Positions 37,601 to 49,354 of a stretch of DNA of 64,000 nt are shown piece after piece; the stretch's first letter is position 1, and the number at the start of each line of letters is the position of its first letter. The translations under genes were made by a program, and so were the position numbers. Under the pieces are notes generated by a model. It did not search any database, had not been told where the DNA came from, and worked only from the letters and a program-made list of their open reading frames with translations. The stretch spans positions 5,447,609 to 5,511,608 of the forward strand of contig JAGGNK010008337.1 in NCBI GenBank assembly GCA_017590115.1, given 5' to 3'. The stretch comes from Montifringilla adamsi (Eukaryota > Chordata > Aves > Passeriformes > Passeridae).

Positions 37601-40089
37601 GTCACAAAAAAAAGCACCATTTTCTGTTGAGTTTTCTCTGTCAAAAATTGACACACGCATCCAATAATGTGGATGTACCATTTGTAGGATATTTTCTCAA
37701 AATCATTTATAGTGTAAAAGCAAGGGAGATAATAAAATCTGTTTTTTACTTCTGGCAAGGACTGGCCAGTCTGAAGAGACTGGGAGATGTTTACTCTGTG
37801 CACGCCTTCCTGTCTGCAGTTATCCTTGAATTCTGCTGTGGATCTTGTGGTCCAGCAGAGGCCTTGGGGTCCTGCTGCCTCAGCACTGTGGGAATCTGAG
37901 CTAAAGAGACATGCTGGTCCAAATAACTCATGGATGATTATAACCACCAGTTGAGCAGGGAAATATTTCTGGCTTTGTCCTGAGGTTTGGAGAGTGTCCA
38001 CTGTTTCCATTCTGAGAATGTCACATAGACAGATTGCTGCAGCAGTGATGAAAATATCAAGAGAGGCCTAAAAAAGCAAATATTCTTGGGGAAGTGATGA
38101 GAATAGATGGAGTTGGTGCACAGTGTACAGACTGGGAGCCAGAGTGACAACTGAGCTCTGCAGAGAATGGCAAACCAGAGGTGAAATTAGGGGGCTGGTA
38201 ATTGGAAGGAGGCTTTCCTCACAGCGGGTCCCTTAGATCATGGCTGCTTTAGCTGCCTGAGAGAGACAGATACATTTAGGCCTGGATTTTTCTTTGGCCT
38301 GACCTTTGCTCGTATTTGGTGCTTTGCTGTAGGTGGGAGCTGTGGATAGTATTGGTCAAAGCCTCAAGAAATCCCGAATGCTGCATCATGAGGCCCTGGG
38401 GTCTTTGGCCAAAATTATGGTCTGGGGACTGAGCTGGATACTTGTAGTGTCCTGGAATATTCAGACATGACCATGGCGTATAGAGGGAGTGTCACTTAGT
38501 CCAGGACATCCTGCTGTGCTGTCAGTGCCAGCTCAGAGCCCTCTGGCTGATGCTGCCTGCCTGCTGGAAAGCCTGCCTGGTTTTCCTGGGGCTCTGCACA
38601 GGAAAGCAATGGCTTTCCATACAGGAGTCTGTCTAAAAGATCTGCTGTGGCAGGGTGGTTCAGTGTGCCAGGGGGGGATATGGGATGAGGACTCCTGCTG
38701 TGCTGGGAGATGGCACCTCTGGGATCCTGTTGGACCTGCTTGGCTGATTCTCTGTCCGAATTATGGATGTGTCAAAAGTGCCACCAGGAACCCACCACCC
38801 TCCAAACCAAGTCCTGCGTGTGTCTCCCAGGACAGGTGCAGAGGCTCCACAATGGCTTCTTGCTGACAGCCACAGGTGGATCTACAGCCTAATTTAATGT
38901 AAAGATGAGTACAAATAAGGCAGTGTCACACTCTCCCATTAATCTGTGATGCTTCACTGATACCTTGACCAGTGAGAATGAGCAGGCAGGTGGCTGGATC
39001 CTTTGAGCTGAGCAAAATATCTCAGCTGCAAAGTTTAAAGGCAGAGCTAGAGCCCTTTTTATTTTTGTATAATTCTGAATGCATAATACATGGATTAACC
39101 ACAAACTATGGCCAGCTGTTTCCTTGAAAGTCTGTCCCAGACCTCCACCTGAGTTCTCTGCTTCCTGTAACAGTGGCCAGCACTTGGTAGTTTCTCTTGC
39201 TTTGGCATGAGATCCTGGTGTGCTACCACAGGACTAATTTGAAATTGCCTTGAGGGTTTGCAGAACGGTGGTGTCAGGAGCACAGCCCTTTCTGGAGGGG
39301 ACCCCAGCAGGCTTCAGAAGGCTCCTCCTTGGCTCCGAGGGCAGCTCCTGCAAACCAGGAGCAGGGTGTGAGGAGGTTCCATGGCACAGCTGGCTATAGC
39401 TCACCCAGAGGGCTGACACAGCGTGCTGCCTGCTGTGGGCCAGGGGCTTGTGAGGGATCACAGCGAGCAGCAGCTTTTCAGGCAGCACAGACCAGTGCTG
39501 GAAAGCCAGATCCCTGCATCTGCTAGGGTGGTGTAAGGGCTTCCCTAATCACTTCTGTGCAGTCCACATCAAAGAGGGGCTGCATGAAGACTGACTCAGA
39601 TTCTCTGCTCCTGGATGCCTTTTGATGGTGGTGGATTCACTGCTGGCACATCTCTGTTGACCTCCATAGACTCTTATGGCTAATCACTTGCAGGGATTGT
39701 CTTTAATCTCTTGACACCCTAGTCCAAGCATTCCTGCCTCTCCACATCAGCAAATTAGGTTATTAGCTCTTAATACCACAAAATCTAGACCTTCTGTGCC
39801 AGAGGGTAACAGAGAAACAAGATTAGGGAGATTGCTTCCAAAGCCTAGCATTTCCCAGCAGTGTTAGTAGCTGATCAGCACTTGAGAATGTCAAGCAAAG
39901 AGCCAGCCATGAGATGAGAAAAACCCTCAAAACAATTCAGGGTGAAGAAGATCCCTGAAGAACGTGGATATGATTGCATGCTGCTCCTGGAAGTTTAGCA
40001 GCCAGAATACTCAGGAGTGCACGTGCCTGTGGGCCCCTGCAGCAGGAGCACAGACATCCTTGCTGAGGGAGCAGCAGCCCTGTTCTGCT

Positions 40090-40268
40090 ACATGTGCTTT
40101 GTCTCAGGCCTGTTGCTGCTGTGGGCAGAGCAGGCTGGAAAACAGCCAGCTGGGTGGCCTCTGCTGGTGGATATCTCCACATGTGCTTTTGTCTCGGGCC
40201 CGTTGCTGCTGTGGGCAGAGCAGGCTGGAAAACAGCCAGCTGGGTGGCCTCTGCTGGTGGATATCTCC
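40090..40268. repeat. Direct tandem duplication, two copies of about 89 bp
   Basis: Copy 1 is at 40090-40178 and copy 2 at 40179-40268. Both run from ACATGTGCTTT to GCTGGTGGATATCTCC. By eye they differ by one inserted T and two substitutions, so the duplication is recent. It lies in intron 6. Confidence 0.95.
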
Positions 40269-42873
40269 TGGATGGGAGAAGAGCTTCCATGCTCCTAAGA
40301 GCAGAGAAACAATTTGGATGAGTAGAAGAGAGAAGGGTCAGTTTTACAGAGGATAAAAGGTGGAGTCCTAGGATGAAGCATGGGGCATATTGCCATTGAG
40401 GTCCTGGTTGCCCTGAGCCAACTTCAGTGCTACAGGAAGCAGACACCAGTGTCTGATTTTAGGGGAGATTTTCCCTCTGGTGGCTGATCTCTACATGTGT
40501 GCTAAGTGGGGGAGGTGGTGTGTGCTGCATAGGGCCATGGCTTCCGGAGTTACAAACCTCAGAAATCAAGCTGGAACTGAGAAAATCTTGATTTTTGTGC
40601 TCTCCAGCCCATCAAAAAGGGAAGTAAGCATTCTGAGTAGTAAATTTTATATGTAGGATTTTGCAGGGTGAAGGTTGACCTGTGAGGAGCCAGGTAGCTA
40701 TTATGGGTAAGTTTACCCTTAGGACTGATGCTGTAGCATGCAGGGGAGCAGGCTCAATGTGTCTTGTGTTGAGCCATCAAGGGATGCTCTTGTACAAGCC
40801 TTGACTTCAGAGCTCTTCTTTTCAGCTCAGGTGAACTGGGTTCATTCCCCACTAAGTGGTCAAGGGACAGCTAAGAGGCACTTGTCTGGTGTTTGGATTT
40901 TAGGTACTCACTTCGAAAGGAGGAAACGTTACCACACTGACAGTCAGTGGCTCTACAGATGCCTCCTTATGCTCCACTCCCGCAGGACCAGCTCACTGCT
41001 AGGTTACAATATGACAGTATGACTGATTTAAAACTCAAATTTGATCATGTTTTTACCCAAGCTGATTGCTTTCCTGATTCCTTTTCTGCCTTGTTGATCT
41101 GCAGTTTCAGCAGTTTCCAGCATGTTAAGATATATGTGGAGTCCTTGGTGGCTGCAAGGCACAATTTAGGCCTTCAGGAGCTCGGTAGTTCTGCCTCAGG
41201 ACGTGGTTCTGACCAGCAGGGTGAGCGCTGCCATTGCTCTCCGTGCTCATGAGCTCCTTTCACCCTCCGTGCATGGTTGCCCTTACATGTGTGGCTTCCC
41301 TGTATCACATGGATCAAAATGGTTGAGAAACTTCAGCTAGGTGACTTGGGCCCTAAAGATGTCTGAGATTTAACTGTCCAACACTTACTGCTTCAGGGAG
41401 ACCCACTCTGATATCTGTGAAATGTGAGCAGCCTGTACCGGTGCTAGGCATGAGCACGTTCCCCTACAATCCGATCTGGAATCAGCACAAGAGTCCTTGT
41501 GATCCCCACAGGATCTTGGTCTATCAGTTCTGTGTAGTAGGTCCTTGCTAGATAGCTGCATTTAGGCATCTGGATCTTACTGTGCTCGTTCAGGTGCCTG
41601 AGGAAAGTTCCTTGGGAAAACATTACCCTGCACCTTCAAGTAGAATATCAAAGAACAGGAGGAAGACTACCTTGACTCCTTGTCGCCAGGCACCTTGCTT
41701 TCACAGGTCTGCTGTGCTGCATGGTGACGCCCCTTAGGCCAGGGACAGAGGTTATGAGACAGAGCCCTTTCCTGTGGGGGCTGTCCTTGGCTTCAGAATT
41801 GCGACTTCTGTGTGCAGAGCTGAAGTTTACAGCTGTAAAATCCCCACCAGCATGCATCCATGCTGAGGCAAGTGCAGAGGACCTGAAGCAGCATCCTGAA
41901 AGCTGAGTGGAATAATGTCCAAACATTCTGTAAACTTTCTTGCATAATTTGCTCAATCAGAATGAAGGGGCACACTGATGTAGAACGTGAGATTTAACTG
42001 AGGATCTCTGAATAGAATTATGAACCAAACTCCATGTTTCTATATTTGGAAATTTCCATCAAAAAGTATCTTAATTTATCTATGTCTGTGTGTTGTGAAA
42101 TGTATTGTCAGCTGGTAGGAATCTGGTTTGACCCAAGGGCTTTAAAAGCCTGCTTTTTTGCTTCATGTAGGAGTTTCCAACAGGTAAATGGTTGCATGAA
42201 GAGATTTTACACTAGGCATAAATTACATCAATTTTTTAGAAAACCATGCTGTTAAGAGACTGTAGAGATTTTTCAGGTATAATGGTCAGTATCTTTTTAC
42301 AGCATTTGTTTCATTAGCAGTTTTGGAAAATTCCAATATTGGAGAAATTTGGGAAACTATTTTTGCTGACACTGAAATAGAACTGAAAATGATGTTACTG
42401 TTCATATGACTGAGTTCATGCATAAGTATGACTGGAGGGTACAGACAGAAAATTAATATATGTGTTCAGATCCAAATCAGTGAAAATGAACCATCTCCCT
42501 CCTTCAGCTATACACCTTTGAAGGATGTGATCCAGAGTGTTTGAAATGCACTCCAGAACTGGGAAATACAGATTTGAGGAGAAGCTTCTACTGAGGGGAC
42601 TTCCTAGAGCTGAAAAAAATAGAATCATATTGAAGATGTTACCTCCAAATGACTGCTTTTAATCTGGCCTTTTGAATACTATTAATGAAATTAAAGATTA
42701 GCTCATTCACTGGTATTTTCTTCTAAGATCTGAGTTGCAGGCTCGTGTAGCCTGCAGTGAGAATTCTTCCTCATTTCTGTGTCTTTGGAAGGTGACAAGT
42801 GACATGAACTGCACAGTGATCCCTTTTTATTCTCCAATGCGCACAAATTCCTGGGTTTTGTTCATAACACTTT

Positions 42874-43015
42874 GCTGGAGTGTTGACTTGAGTGTCTGTC
42901 CCAAAACCTGTGTAGATGCACACAGAGCTGCTGGAGTGTTGACTTGAGTGTCTGTCCCAAAACCTGTGTAGATGCACACAGAGCTGCTGGTGTGTTGACT
43001 TGAGTGTCTGTCCCA
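42874..43015. repeat. Tandem repeat, 56-bp unit, about 2.5 copies
   Basis: Units start GCTGGAGTGTTGACTTGAG at 42874 and 42930, and GCTGGTGTGTTGACTTGAG at 42986. The first two are identical by eye. The third stops after CTGTCCCAA. The array ends about 80 bp before the exon 7 acceptor. Confidence 0.95.
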
Positions 43016-43093
43016 ATCTGGGCACACACTGCTGGTGTGGTAGCCGTGCTGGTGAGAGCCTGGCTGACACTCTGTCTTTGCCTGTTTCCCCAG

Positions 43094-43168
43094 GTTGTTG
43101 CGCTGTCGTCATGGAGTCTCTTGAGAGATTCTATCTACTACACGCTGTCTGTTGTTGCACTCATCGTG
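43094..43168 (+). CDS. SLC24A3: SLC24A3 exon 7: transmembrane helix after alpha-1
   Basis: The exon is 75 nt, 25 codons, phase 0 at both ends like exon 4. It reads VVALSSWSLLRDSIYY, then TLSVVALIV. The SW.LLRDSIYY motif is an NCKX signature at the cytosol-membrane boundary, and the hydrophobic end is a membrane helix. The acceptor is GTTTCCCCAG and the donor GTAAGT. A 56-bp tandem repeat ends only about 80 bp upstream of the acceptor. Ser replaces the Cys that I recall in human (SSWC). Confidence 0.96.
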
Positions 43169-44228
43169 GTAAGTTTCTGAAGGTTTTTCATCTGTGGGAG
43201 CCCATGTCTACTGCCACCTCTAAAGGGAACCTGCCATGGCATAACAGTCGTGTAGCTGAGATCCCAGCTCGAGCACTCACGGGAATTTCTGCTTGTGGAA
43301 AACTGCTCGTGGGCTCTCTGGTTCTGCTGGGAAGCTTGGCCTGAGTGCAGGAGATGGAGGAGTGTCTGGGGAGCCCAGAGGGAAAGCTGGGGCAGGGCGT
43401 GGTGGCCCAGTGCAGACATGGGGAGCAGAGCTAAACCCACATTCTGAGCCCCGAGCAGCCCTGCAGTGGGTGGGTCAGTGCTCTCCTGGCCTTCGTGACT
43501 TCCTGAAATGCATATCACTACCCTGTAAGGGGGCAGCACTTGTGCCCAGAGGAGAGAGATCCTGAACAGCTACTACAAAACCTTCAGGTTAGTTTTCCAC
43601 ACGTAACAGGGGCAGGTTCAGTGCATGCTGACAGCAAGTCCTCAAACAAAAACTACACTTTCAGCAGTTCTTGGTGCTGTGCCTATCCCAATTTTCATCA
43701 GGCTCAGAAAATGCTCCAAATCTCTCAGAACTGGGCTATTCTGTGAAAAAATTTTGGCACAAGAGTTTAATAAAGACACTGCTATCATTTTAGCATTACC
43801 TTTGCAACCAATACCAAACAGTGCCAGGAAATGTAAAAATTGAATTTTCAGGCAGCAGTTGCATGTCTTTTTTTCCCCCCACCCTAGCATAGTACCCTAG
43901 ATTCCCTAAGACAGGAAGAGTGATTGTGGGAGGTTAACTTCCATATGTCAGCAAGAAGGGGACTTCAGTGTCAGAAGAGGGTTGCTTGCAGTCTGGGTTA
44001 CTTTGGTTAGTGTGTTTCAGCAGTGGGTTTTGGTTTGTTTCCTGCTGAACAAGTCTCTGTTTCCAGATATACTCGGTACCTGCAAAGGCCTCTATCTGCC
44101 TTATCCCAAACAGGGGATCTTTCTCAACCTGTTTGTACTTTTATTCCCTGTACTGCAAGGCCAGCCATTTTGTACCTGGTGAAAAATAACTTTTCTACAT
44201 AATTACTAGCAATGAGCTGCAAAACAAA

Positions 44229-44255
44229 AAGCCTTTTTTTTTTGTTTTGTTTTGA
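44229..44255. repeat. Poly-T / GTTTT run
   Basis: A low-complexity stretch in intron 7, preceded by AAAACAAAAAG, with which it could pair as an imperfect hairpin. Confidence 0.85.
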
Positions 44256-46316
44256 TAGCTTGACAGTAACCTCATTCCAAAACGTGTTGCTAAACAACAA
44301 ACAGAGCCACACATACTAATTGTAGTGAATTCCATTGCCCAAGCTTAAAGACATCCAGCAGGCATTCTCTTAGTTCACTCCACAGGAAGCACAGATGTGG
44401 GCATCTGCCTGGCATCTGGCCTCCTGGTGCTTGGATTGGACATTTCATTTATTGCATGGAGGCAGACAAGTTGAAAATCGTTTGATTCTGTCATCAGTTT
44501 TAAATTCTTTAAGCAAGGCGGGGTTTTTTCATGGCTGGTTCATCCCTGTGGTTGTCAGCTGCGTCAGGATGTGGAGAACAATTCTCTACTCTTTTGTGTC
44601 CCTGAAATTCCTATATACTATTTCTGTGTAATGAGAAAGTTGTATGGCTTGCAGAGCAGACATCTCTGTTACCCCTAAGACTTCTATACTTTATTTCTGT
44701 ATAAGCTGTTCTTTGTAATTACAGAACTGAGAGTTCTTTTCTTTTGGGAGTGTACCCCATAATACCAGGACACAGTTTTTTTTCCCCCTAAGCTGTGAGT
44801 TAGCTTCTCTCCAGCTGTATGCCCACTCTTCTGCTCATCTTATCAGTGGTGGAGTTCAAGACCCTCCAGGCAGCCAGGGTAGCAGGGTGGTGACACTCCA
44901 GGCATCAGTAGAGGCTTGAAGGCATTGCCTGAATTTTTATTCCCGTGTTACAGCACTACCTGGCTAATTTGGCTAGGGAGAGGTGGAGCACATCCCACGT
45001 CTTTTAGTGTTACTCCATAACAATCATTGCAAATGACTTAGATACCTATTAGGGAAAAGCAGAGAAAGATGGGAGGGAGGGAGGGAAAACGTTTTAAATC
45101 TTCAAAGGTTTAGCTTCCTGCTAGCTGATGTACCAACCCTTTTGTATGCAATATTGCTCCCCAGTTGATAGTGCACAAGAATTTCTCCTTTGAGTCGAAC
45201 TCTGCTTCAGTTTAAGAAGTTTCTCCTTGCCTTCACTCACCCAGGAACCTCTGGCTTCCCAGTGTCTCTAATTTTTCCTTTCCTTTTAAGACAGAATCAA
45301 ATGGAGGTGGCAGGACCTCAATTGTTCCTCAAATTCTGACTCTCTAGTCCCCCATAGGTTCAGGTGGGAGATGAGCTACAGGCTCTGTGCAGAGCACAGC
45401 ATAACCTGCCTGTGGTTCCTCCTCAATCAGATTTGTGTGCTCCTTTTAGAAGATGCTTCAGTGCTTTGTGTGCAGGGATAATTTTTCCATATGAGGGCAT
45501 TGAGACTTCTCTGCAGCTGGAATAGAGTCATCAATCTTGAAGAATTATATTGTTTGTAGAAGTTTGTTCTCATGGCATTTTAAACAATGGCCTGTGGTGC
45601 TGTGTTAAAAGTTGCACTCCACTGGTATCTTTACTAATCATAAATACACCTGAGGGGAAATAAATATATTCCTTCCGTTGCTGAGATACAGTAATTTAAA
45701 AAAGCTTGATACTGTGCTGGGTAAATCAATATGACTTTGTCTCTATTTGCACTAGAAAAGGAAGTACAATGCTCTTGTAAGAAATAGAGCAGTATAGATT
45801 CACCTGTTTGCTGCTCCAGGCCATTTGATGAGAGAGAGTGAACTCTGAACCGCAGAGGTTAGAAGTGGATATAAACCATATTTACTGTGCTTAATTCATC
45901 TTGATTTAGCCCTATGATTTTAAAAAAATTTTTAATAATATTACAATGCTACCTTGTCTTCTAGTAGAGTTTAGCAAAACTTACTCCTTAATCTGTTGAA
46001 AGGAAAAAGATGCCTGTGTATCTTAACTTGAAGGGACATGGTCAGAGTCATTAGAGGCAAAATTGAGGTGGATGCTATTTTTAGACACAGAAGTCAGTGC
46101 ACACGCTTTCACATCCCATCACACCAAACATTGTAACCCAAAACAGGCCTTGTCAGATTAGATCATGGTGACTGGGAACTGTAATTTACAACGTCTTGCG
46201 GTCATGTTTTCTTCCAGTAACCAGCATAGCCCTTGCCTCATGCCGGCTGTCACACAGGAGTTGCTATTTACGGCTGTATGGCCAAGGGGAAGTGTTCACT
46301 GTGCTTTCAGGGCCTC

Positions 46317-46360
46317 GTTCCTTTTCCCTCCTGTTTCCGTTCCTTTTCCCTCCTGTTTCC
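46317..46360. repeat. 22-bp minisatellite, two copies
   Basis: GTTCCTTTTCCCTCCTGTTT (plus CC) occurs twice head to tail at 46317-46338 and 46339-46360. It opens the GC-rich repeat cluster of intron 7. Confidence 0.9.
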
Positions 46361-46634
46361 CTGGAGCACAGCCGTGGATCTGTAATCCCTGGTGCGGGCA
46401 TGCATTTCCCCGCTGGTGCTTTGGAAGGGCCGAATAGACCGCAGCCTGTCACTGAGGCCACCAGGGCTGCATGCAATTCCAGCTCCAGCCTCCTGTGGAG
46501 GCACCAGCACCGTGGGTCCCCTCTGCAGCCATTCCACTGCGGTGGGAGGAGAACTGGAGGCACGGGCAGTAGCAGGGCTGGTGGAGCACAGCAAGAGGAA
46601 GGGCCTGTCACGGAGCACGGAAGCTACTGCCCCT

Positions 46635-46703
46635 GTGAGCCTTCAGGCACTGCCAGTGTGAGCCTTCAGCCGCTGCCAGTGCAGCCCTTCAGCCGCTGCC
46701 AGT
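46635..46703. repeat. 23-bp minisatellite, three copies
   Basis: Copies at 46635, 46658 and 46681, each ending GCTGCCAGT or CACTGCCAGT, with core CCTTCAGCCGCTGCCAGT. The copies differ by only a few bases. Confidence 0.92.
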
Positions 46704-46708
46704 GTAGG

Positions 46709-47104
46709 CCCTTCCCTCACCCCTTGCCATGGTGCTGCTGCTTCCTTCACAACCCGCACCATGGCGCTGGTTTTCCCTTGACACCACTCACCTAGGCACT
46801 GGTTCTTCCCTCACACACCTCAGCATGGTGCTTGTCCTTCCCTCACACCCTTCAGCACGGCGCTTGTCCTTCCTTCACGCACCTTCCCTCATACCCCTCA
46901 CCATGGCGCTGGTCCTTCCCTCACACCCCTTCCCTCACACCCTTCGCCATGCTGCTGGTCCTTCCCTCACACACCTTCTCTCACACCCCTCAGCATGGCG
47001 CTGGTCCCTCCCTCACGCCCCTTCCCTCACAGCCCTCAGCATGGCTGGTCCTTCCCTCACGCCCCTTCCCTCACAGCCCTCAGCATGGCTGGTCCTTCCT
47101 TCAG
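46709..47104. repeat. Minisatellite with 46-bp unit, seven or more copies
   Basis: The motif CAGCATGGCGCTGGTCCTTC followed by one or two CCTTCCCTCACACCC blocks recurs. The ATGG (or variant) anchors lie at 46729, 46761, 46825, 46857, 46903, 46949, 46995, 47041 and 47085. The last six steps are mostly 46 bp (46, 46, 46, 46, 44); the earlier ones are irregular. The array holds open frames on the + strand because the unit is stop-poor, but none has a splice or homology case for being a gene. Confidence 0.93.
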
Positions 47105-47659
47105 GGAGAAGCACATTCCTTGCCTGGGGAGGCTGCGCAGCACTGTTGGGGAAGCCACAGTGCCTGTCCATCAGCAGGTGTGCCAAAGGGGCTGTCAGCA
47201 GCTACAGTCAGCTGGGGTGATGGTCACTCTCAGGTGATGGGAACAACACCCTGGGCCCAGCAGGACGTGGCAGCAGCTGCAGAGCTTGCTGTGGATCTGC
47301 TGGCGGGTCACTCGGCGTCCAGCCGGGAGCAGCAGGGAGGAGGCCATGTCCGTGAGACAGCCAGGTGGGTTGGAGTGGTGCAGCCCTGTCTCTGGCTCAC
47401 CACTGCTTTCCCTCCAACTGCTGCACAAGGATCCAGTGGCATTTGGGAAAGGAGTACCTGCTAGCCTTGACTAGGTGAGAGAAACTAAGGGTTAAGAAGT
47501 TCAAAGGCTGGGCAGGAGGGCAGTGCCAAAATACACCCGAGCTTGATGCCATTGCCACGAGCCCTGGCTTGCTTTACTCTCTCCCCTGCCTCAGGTGATG
47601 TGCTGTTTTCAACTGTGGTTTTGTGTATAATGTGCTATTTTTAAATCTTTTCTCCACAG

Positions 47660-47685
47660 TTTATTTATGATGAAAGAGTTTCCTG
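47660..47685 (+). CDS. SLC24A3: SLC24A3 exon 8: 26-bp mini-exon
   Basis: Eight codons, FIYDERVS, plus TG, the first two bases of a Trp codon finished by exon 9. It encodes the polar link between two membrane helices. The assignment rests on the exact fit between exon 7 (phase 0) and exon 9 (phase 2), on the acceptor TTTTCTCCACAG and the donor GTAAGT, and on family sequence (FIYDEKVSWWES as I recall it in human). As 26 is not a multiple of 3, skipping it would shift the frame. Confidence 0.95.
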
Positions 47686-49236
47686 GTAAGTGAATCCCTT
47701 TTCTTTTCATTTTTTCTGGTTATGCCACAAAAGCTGCCATAATTAGTGTTTATGAGCAGGAGAAAGCTAAAAAGTTCTGCAGAGCACCTATTTGCTGCTG
47801 TGTGTTAAACGTTAGCACAAGACAGGCTAGAATAAGTAATTTTTTGAGCTAGAGAAGAAAGCCCAGGAGAATAAGACTGTTCCTGGTACAATGGCAGCAG
47901 TCAGTGCCCTCTGCATGCCCTGCAGCAGTCTGGGGATGACAGTGTGCTCAGCAGAGCTGTGGGTGTGCGAGAAGGAGCCACCTAAGCAGTCATAAATAAG
48001 TGTATAGTTGAATTTTTCATAATTTAGTGAATAGCCAGTTAAAAGAAATTTTAAAAAGATCCCTATTAATGTGCTAAAGAGCAGTGCAGTAGGTATGGTA
48101 GTTTAGGAGGGCTGCAGATACTTTTCAGTTGCTTTGGTCTCATGGTTTTGTTTCTGGCATATCCCAGAGGTGATGTGGTGACATCTGGAGGTGACTGTGG
48201 AGGTGACAGCGTTGGATTTGTTGTCACTCCCAGCTGGTGTCATTTGGATTACAAGCACTAGGGAGCGTCAGGCTGCTTGGGCTGGTGTTTTTCCTCACTG
48301 GCTCTTGCCCATTTCAGAGGCAGGTTTCAAACACCCATTCTTCGCTCTGGCCTGGTTTTCTTTGTTGATTTTTGTGTGTTTTTTTTTAACTGAAATTCAC
48401 TCGAAGGCCAGTTGTATTTAACTGTGGTCTTAATAAAAAACCAAAACACAACACAGAAGCTGAGTGTTGAATCTTAAGAAGCAGGGAATGAGACATTGAT
48501 ATAGTTAGTGCAATATCTCAAGATCCTTGTGGAGAAAATGTTCCATGAGTTTAGATACAGTAGTTTGATAATGGATGATTTCCACAGGGACTAGCAGTTT
48601 GCCGTGGGGAACTAATCAGAATACTGCATTTTGGATAGTGAAAAAGATCACCTAGAAACAAGCTCTGAAAGTCATACTGTAATTTGTTTTCATACAAATT
48701 TCATTATTCCATTAGTTTGACGCAGAAACAGCAGAGGGAAAAAACCTGTCAGTATCTAATCAGCAGTTTGAACTGCTGCCTGCTGCATTCTCAGCACTCA
48801 TGCAGCAGCAGTAGTGGCAGAGCAGCTGCCCCTTGCTCAGGTTGTCTCAGCACAAATGGCTTTTCAAAGCTCAGCATCCTGCTCTACACTCCTGCAGGCA
48901 GAGCAGGGTGGCTGCTCCCCTCCCTTGGCCACATCCTGTGGTTATTGTCCTTATGGAAATGTTGGTGGTCCTTGGGTGTGCCATTTGCTCGCTGAACTCC
49001 TGGGTTTTGTCACTTGTTCTTAGCTGACCGGTCAGTTTGAAGTCAAGAAAACAAAGAAGGATGTGTGAGCCGTTTCTTTGTGCATCCCTTTTTAATAGAG
49101 GAATGTTAAGGCAGCCCAGGAGGGTCAAGCCTTTCTGCACTCTTGTGGTGTGTCAGAAACACGGGGGAGTGGCTGAACAGGGGCCACTGATGCCATGCCC
49201 TGCTCTGATGTGTTTATGTGTTGCTCTTGTTTCCAG
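47686..49236 (+). other. SLC24A3: Intron 8 of SLC24A3 (1,551 bp)
   Basis: This phase 2 intron begins GTAAGTGAATCC and ends TTGTTTCCAG. I recognise no repeat or gene in it beyond short A- and T-rich runs (for example the T run near 48379-48388). Confidence 0.9.
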
Positions 49237-49290
49237 GTGGGAGTCCTTAGTCTTAGTGCTGATGTATATCATCTACATCTTCATAATGAA
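49237..49290 (+). CDS. SLC24A3: SLC24A3 exon 9: last helix of the first membrane half
   Basis: This 54-nt exon has one base finishing Trp, 17 codons (WESLVLVLMYIIYIFIM) and AA, the start of a Lys codon. It is a single hydrophobic helix that leads into the cytosolic loop. Phase 2 introns on both sides make it symmetric. The acceptor is TTGTTTCCAG and the donor GTAAGT. A CR1 fragment in the same orientation begins only about 60 bp downstream of the donor. Confidence 0.95.
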
Positions 49291-49354
49291 GTAAGTCAAA
49301 TGTGCCCTCAGCTTATCTAAATTCTAAGGCTCCTTGCTCCCCTTGCCTCACCTA

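Larger units (their letters stand above)
31992..43093 (+). other. SLC24A3: Intron 6 of SLC24A3 (11,102 bp, the longest complete intron here)
   Basis: This phase 0 intron contains a poly-T/G-rich run at 33818-33865, a MIR-like SINE at 34578-34660 in reverse orientation, an 89-bp direct duplication at 40090-40268 and two and a half copies of a 56-bp unit at 42874-43015, just before exon 7. AT-rich, homeobox-type TAAT-bearing stretches occur near 32.3 and 36.5 kb. I saw no further exon or RNA gene. Confidence 0.9.
43169..47659 (+). other. SLC24A3: Intron 7 of SLC24A3 (4,491 bp)
   Basis: This phase 0 intron has a poly-T/GTTTT run at 44229-44255, a (GGGA)n patch near 45069-45084, an AT-rich block at 45.5-46.1 kb, and then abruptly a GC-rich cluster of three minisatellites at 46317-47104. 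The 3' end is TTTTCTCCACAG. Confidence 0.9.

Noticed and set aside
46196..47464. Overlapping + strand open frames of 163-210 codons with Pro/Ser/His-rich repeats
   Set aside because: They are translations of the minisatellite arrays, whose units lack stops. They occur in two frames at once and have no splice sites that fit SLC24A3.
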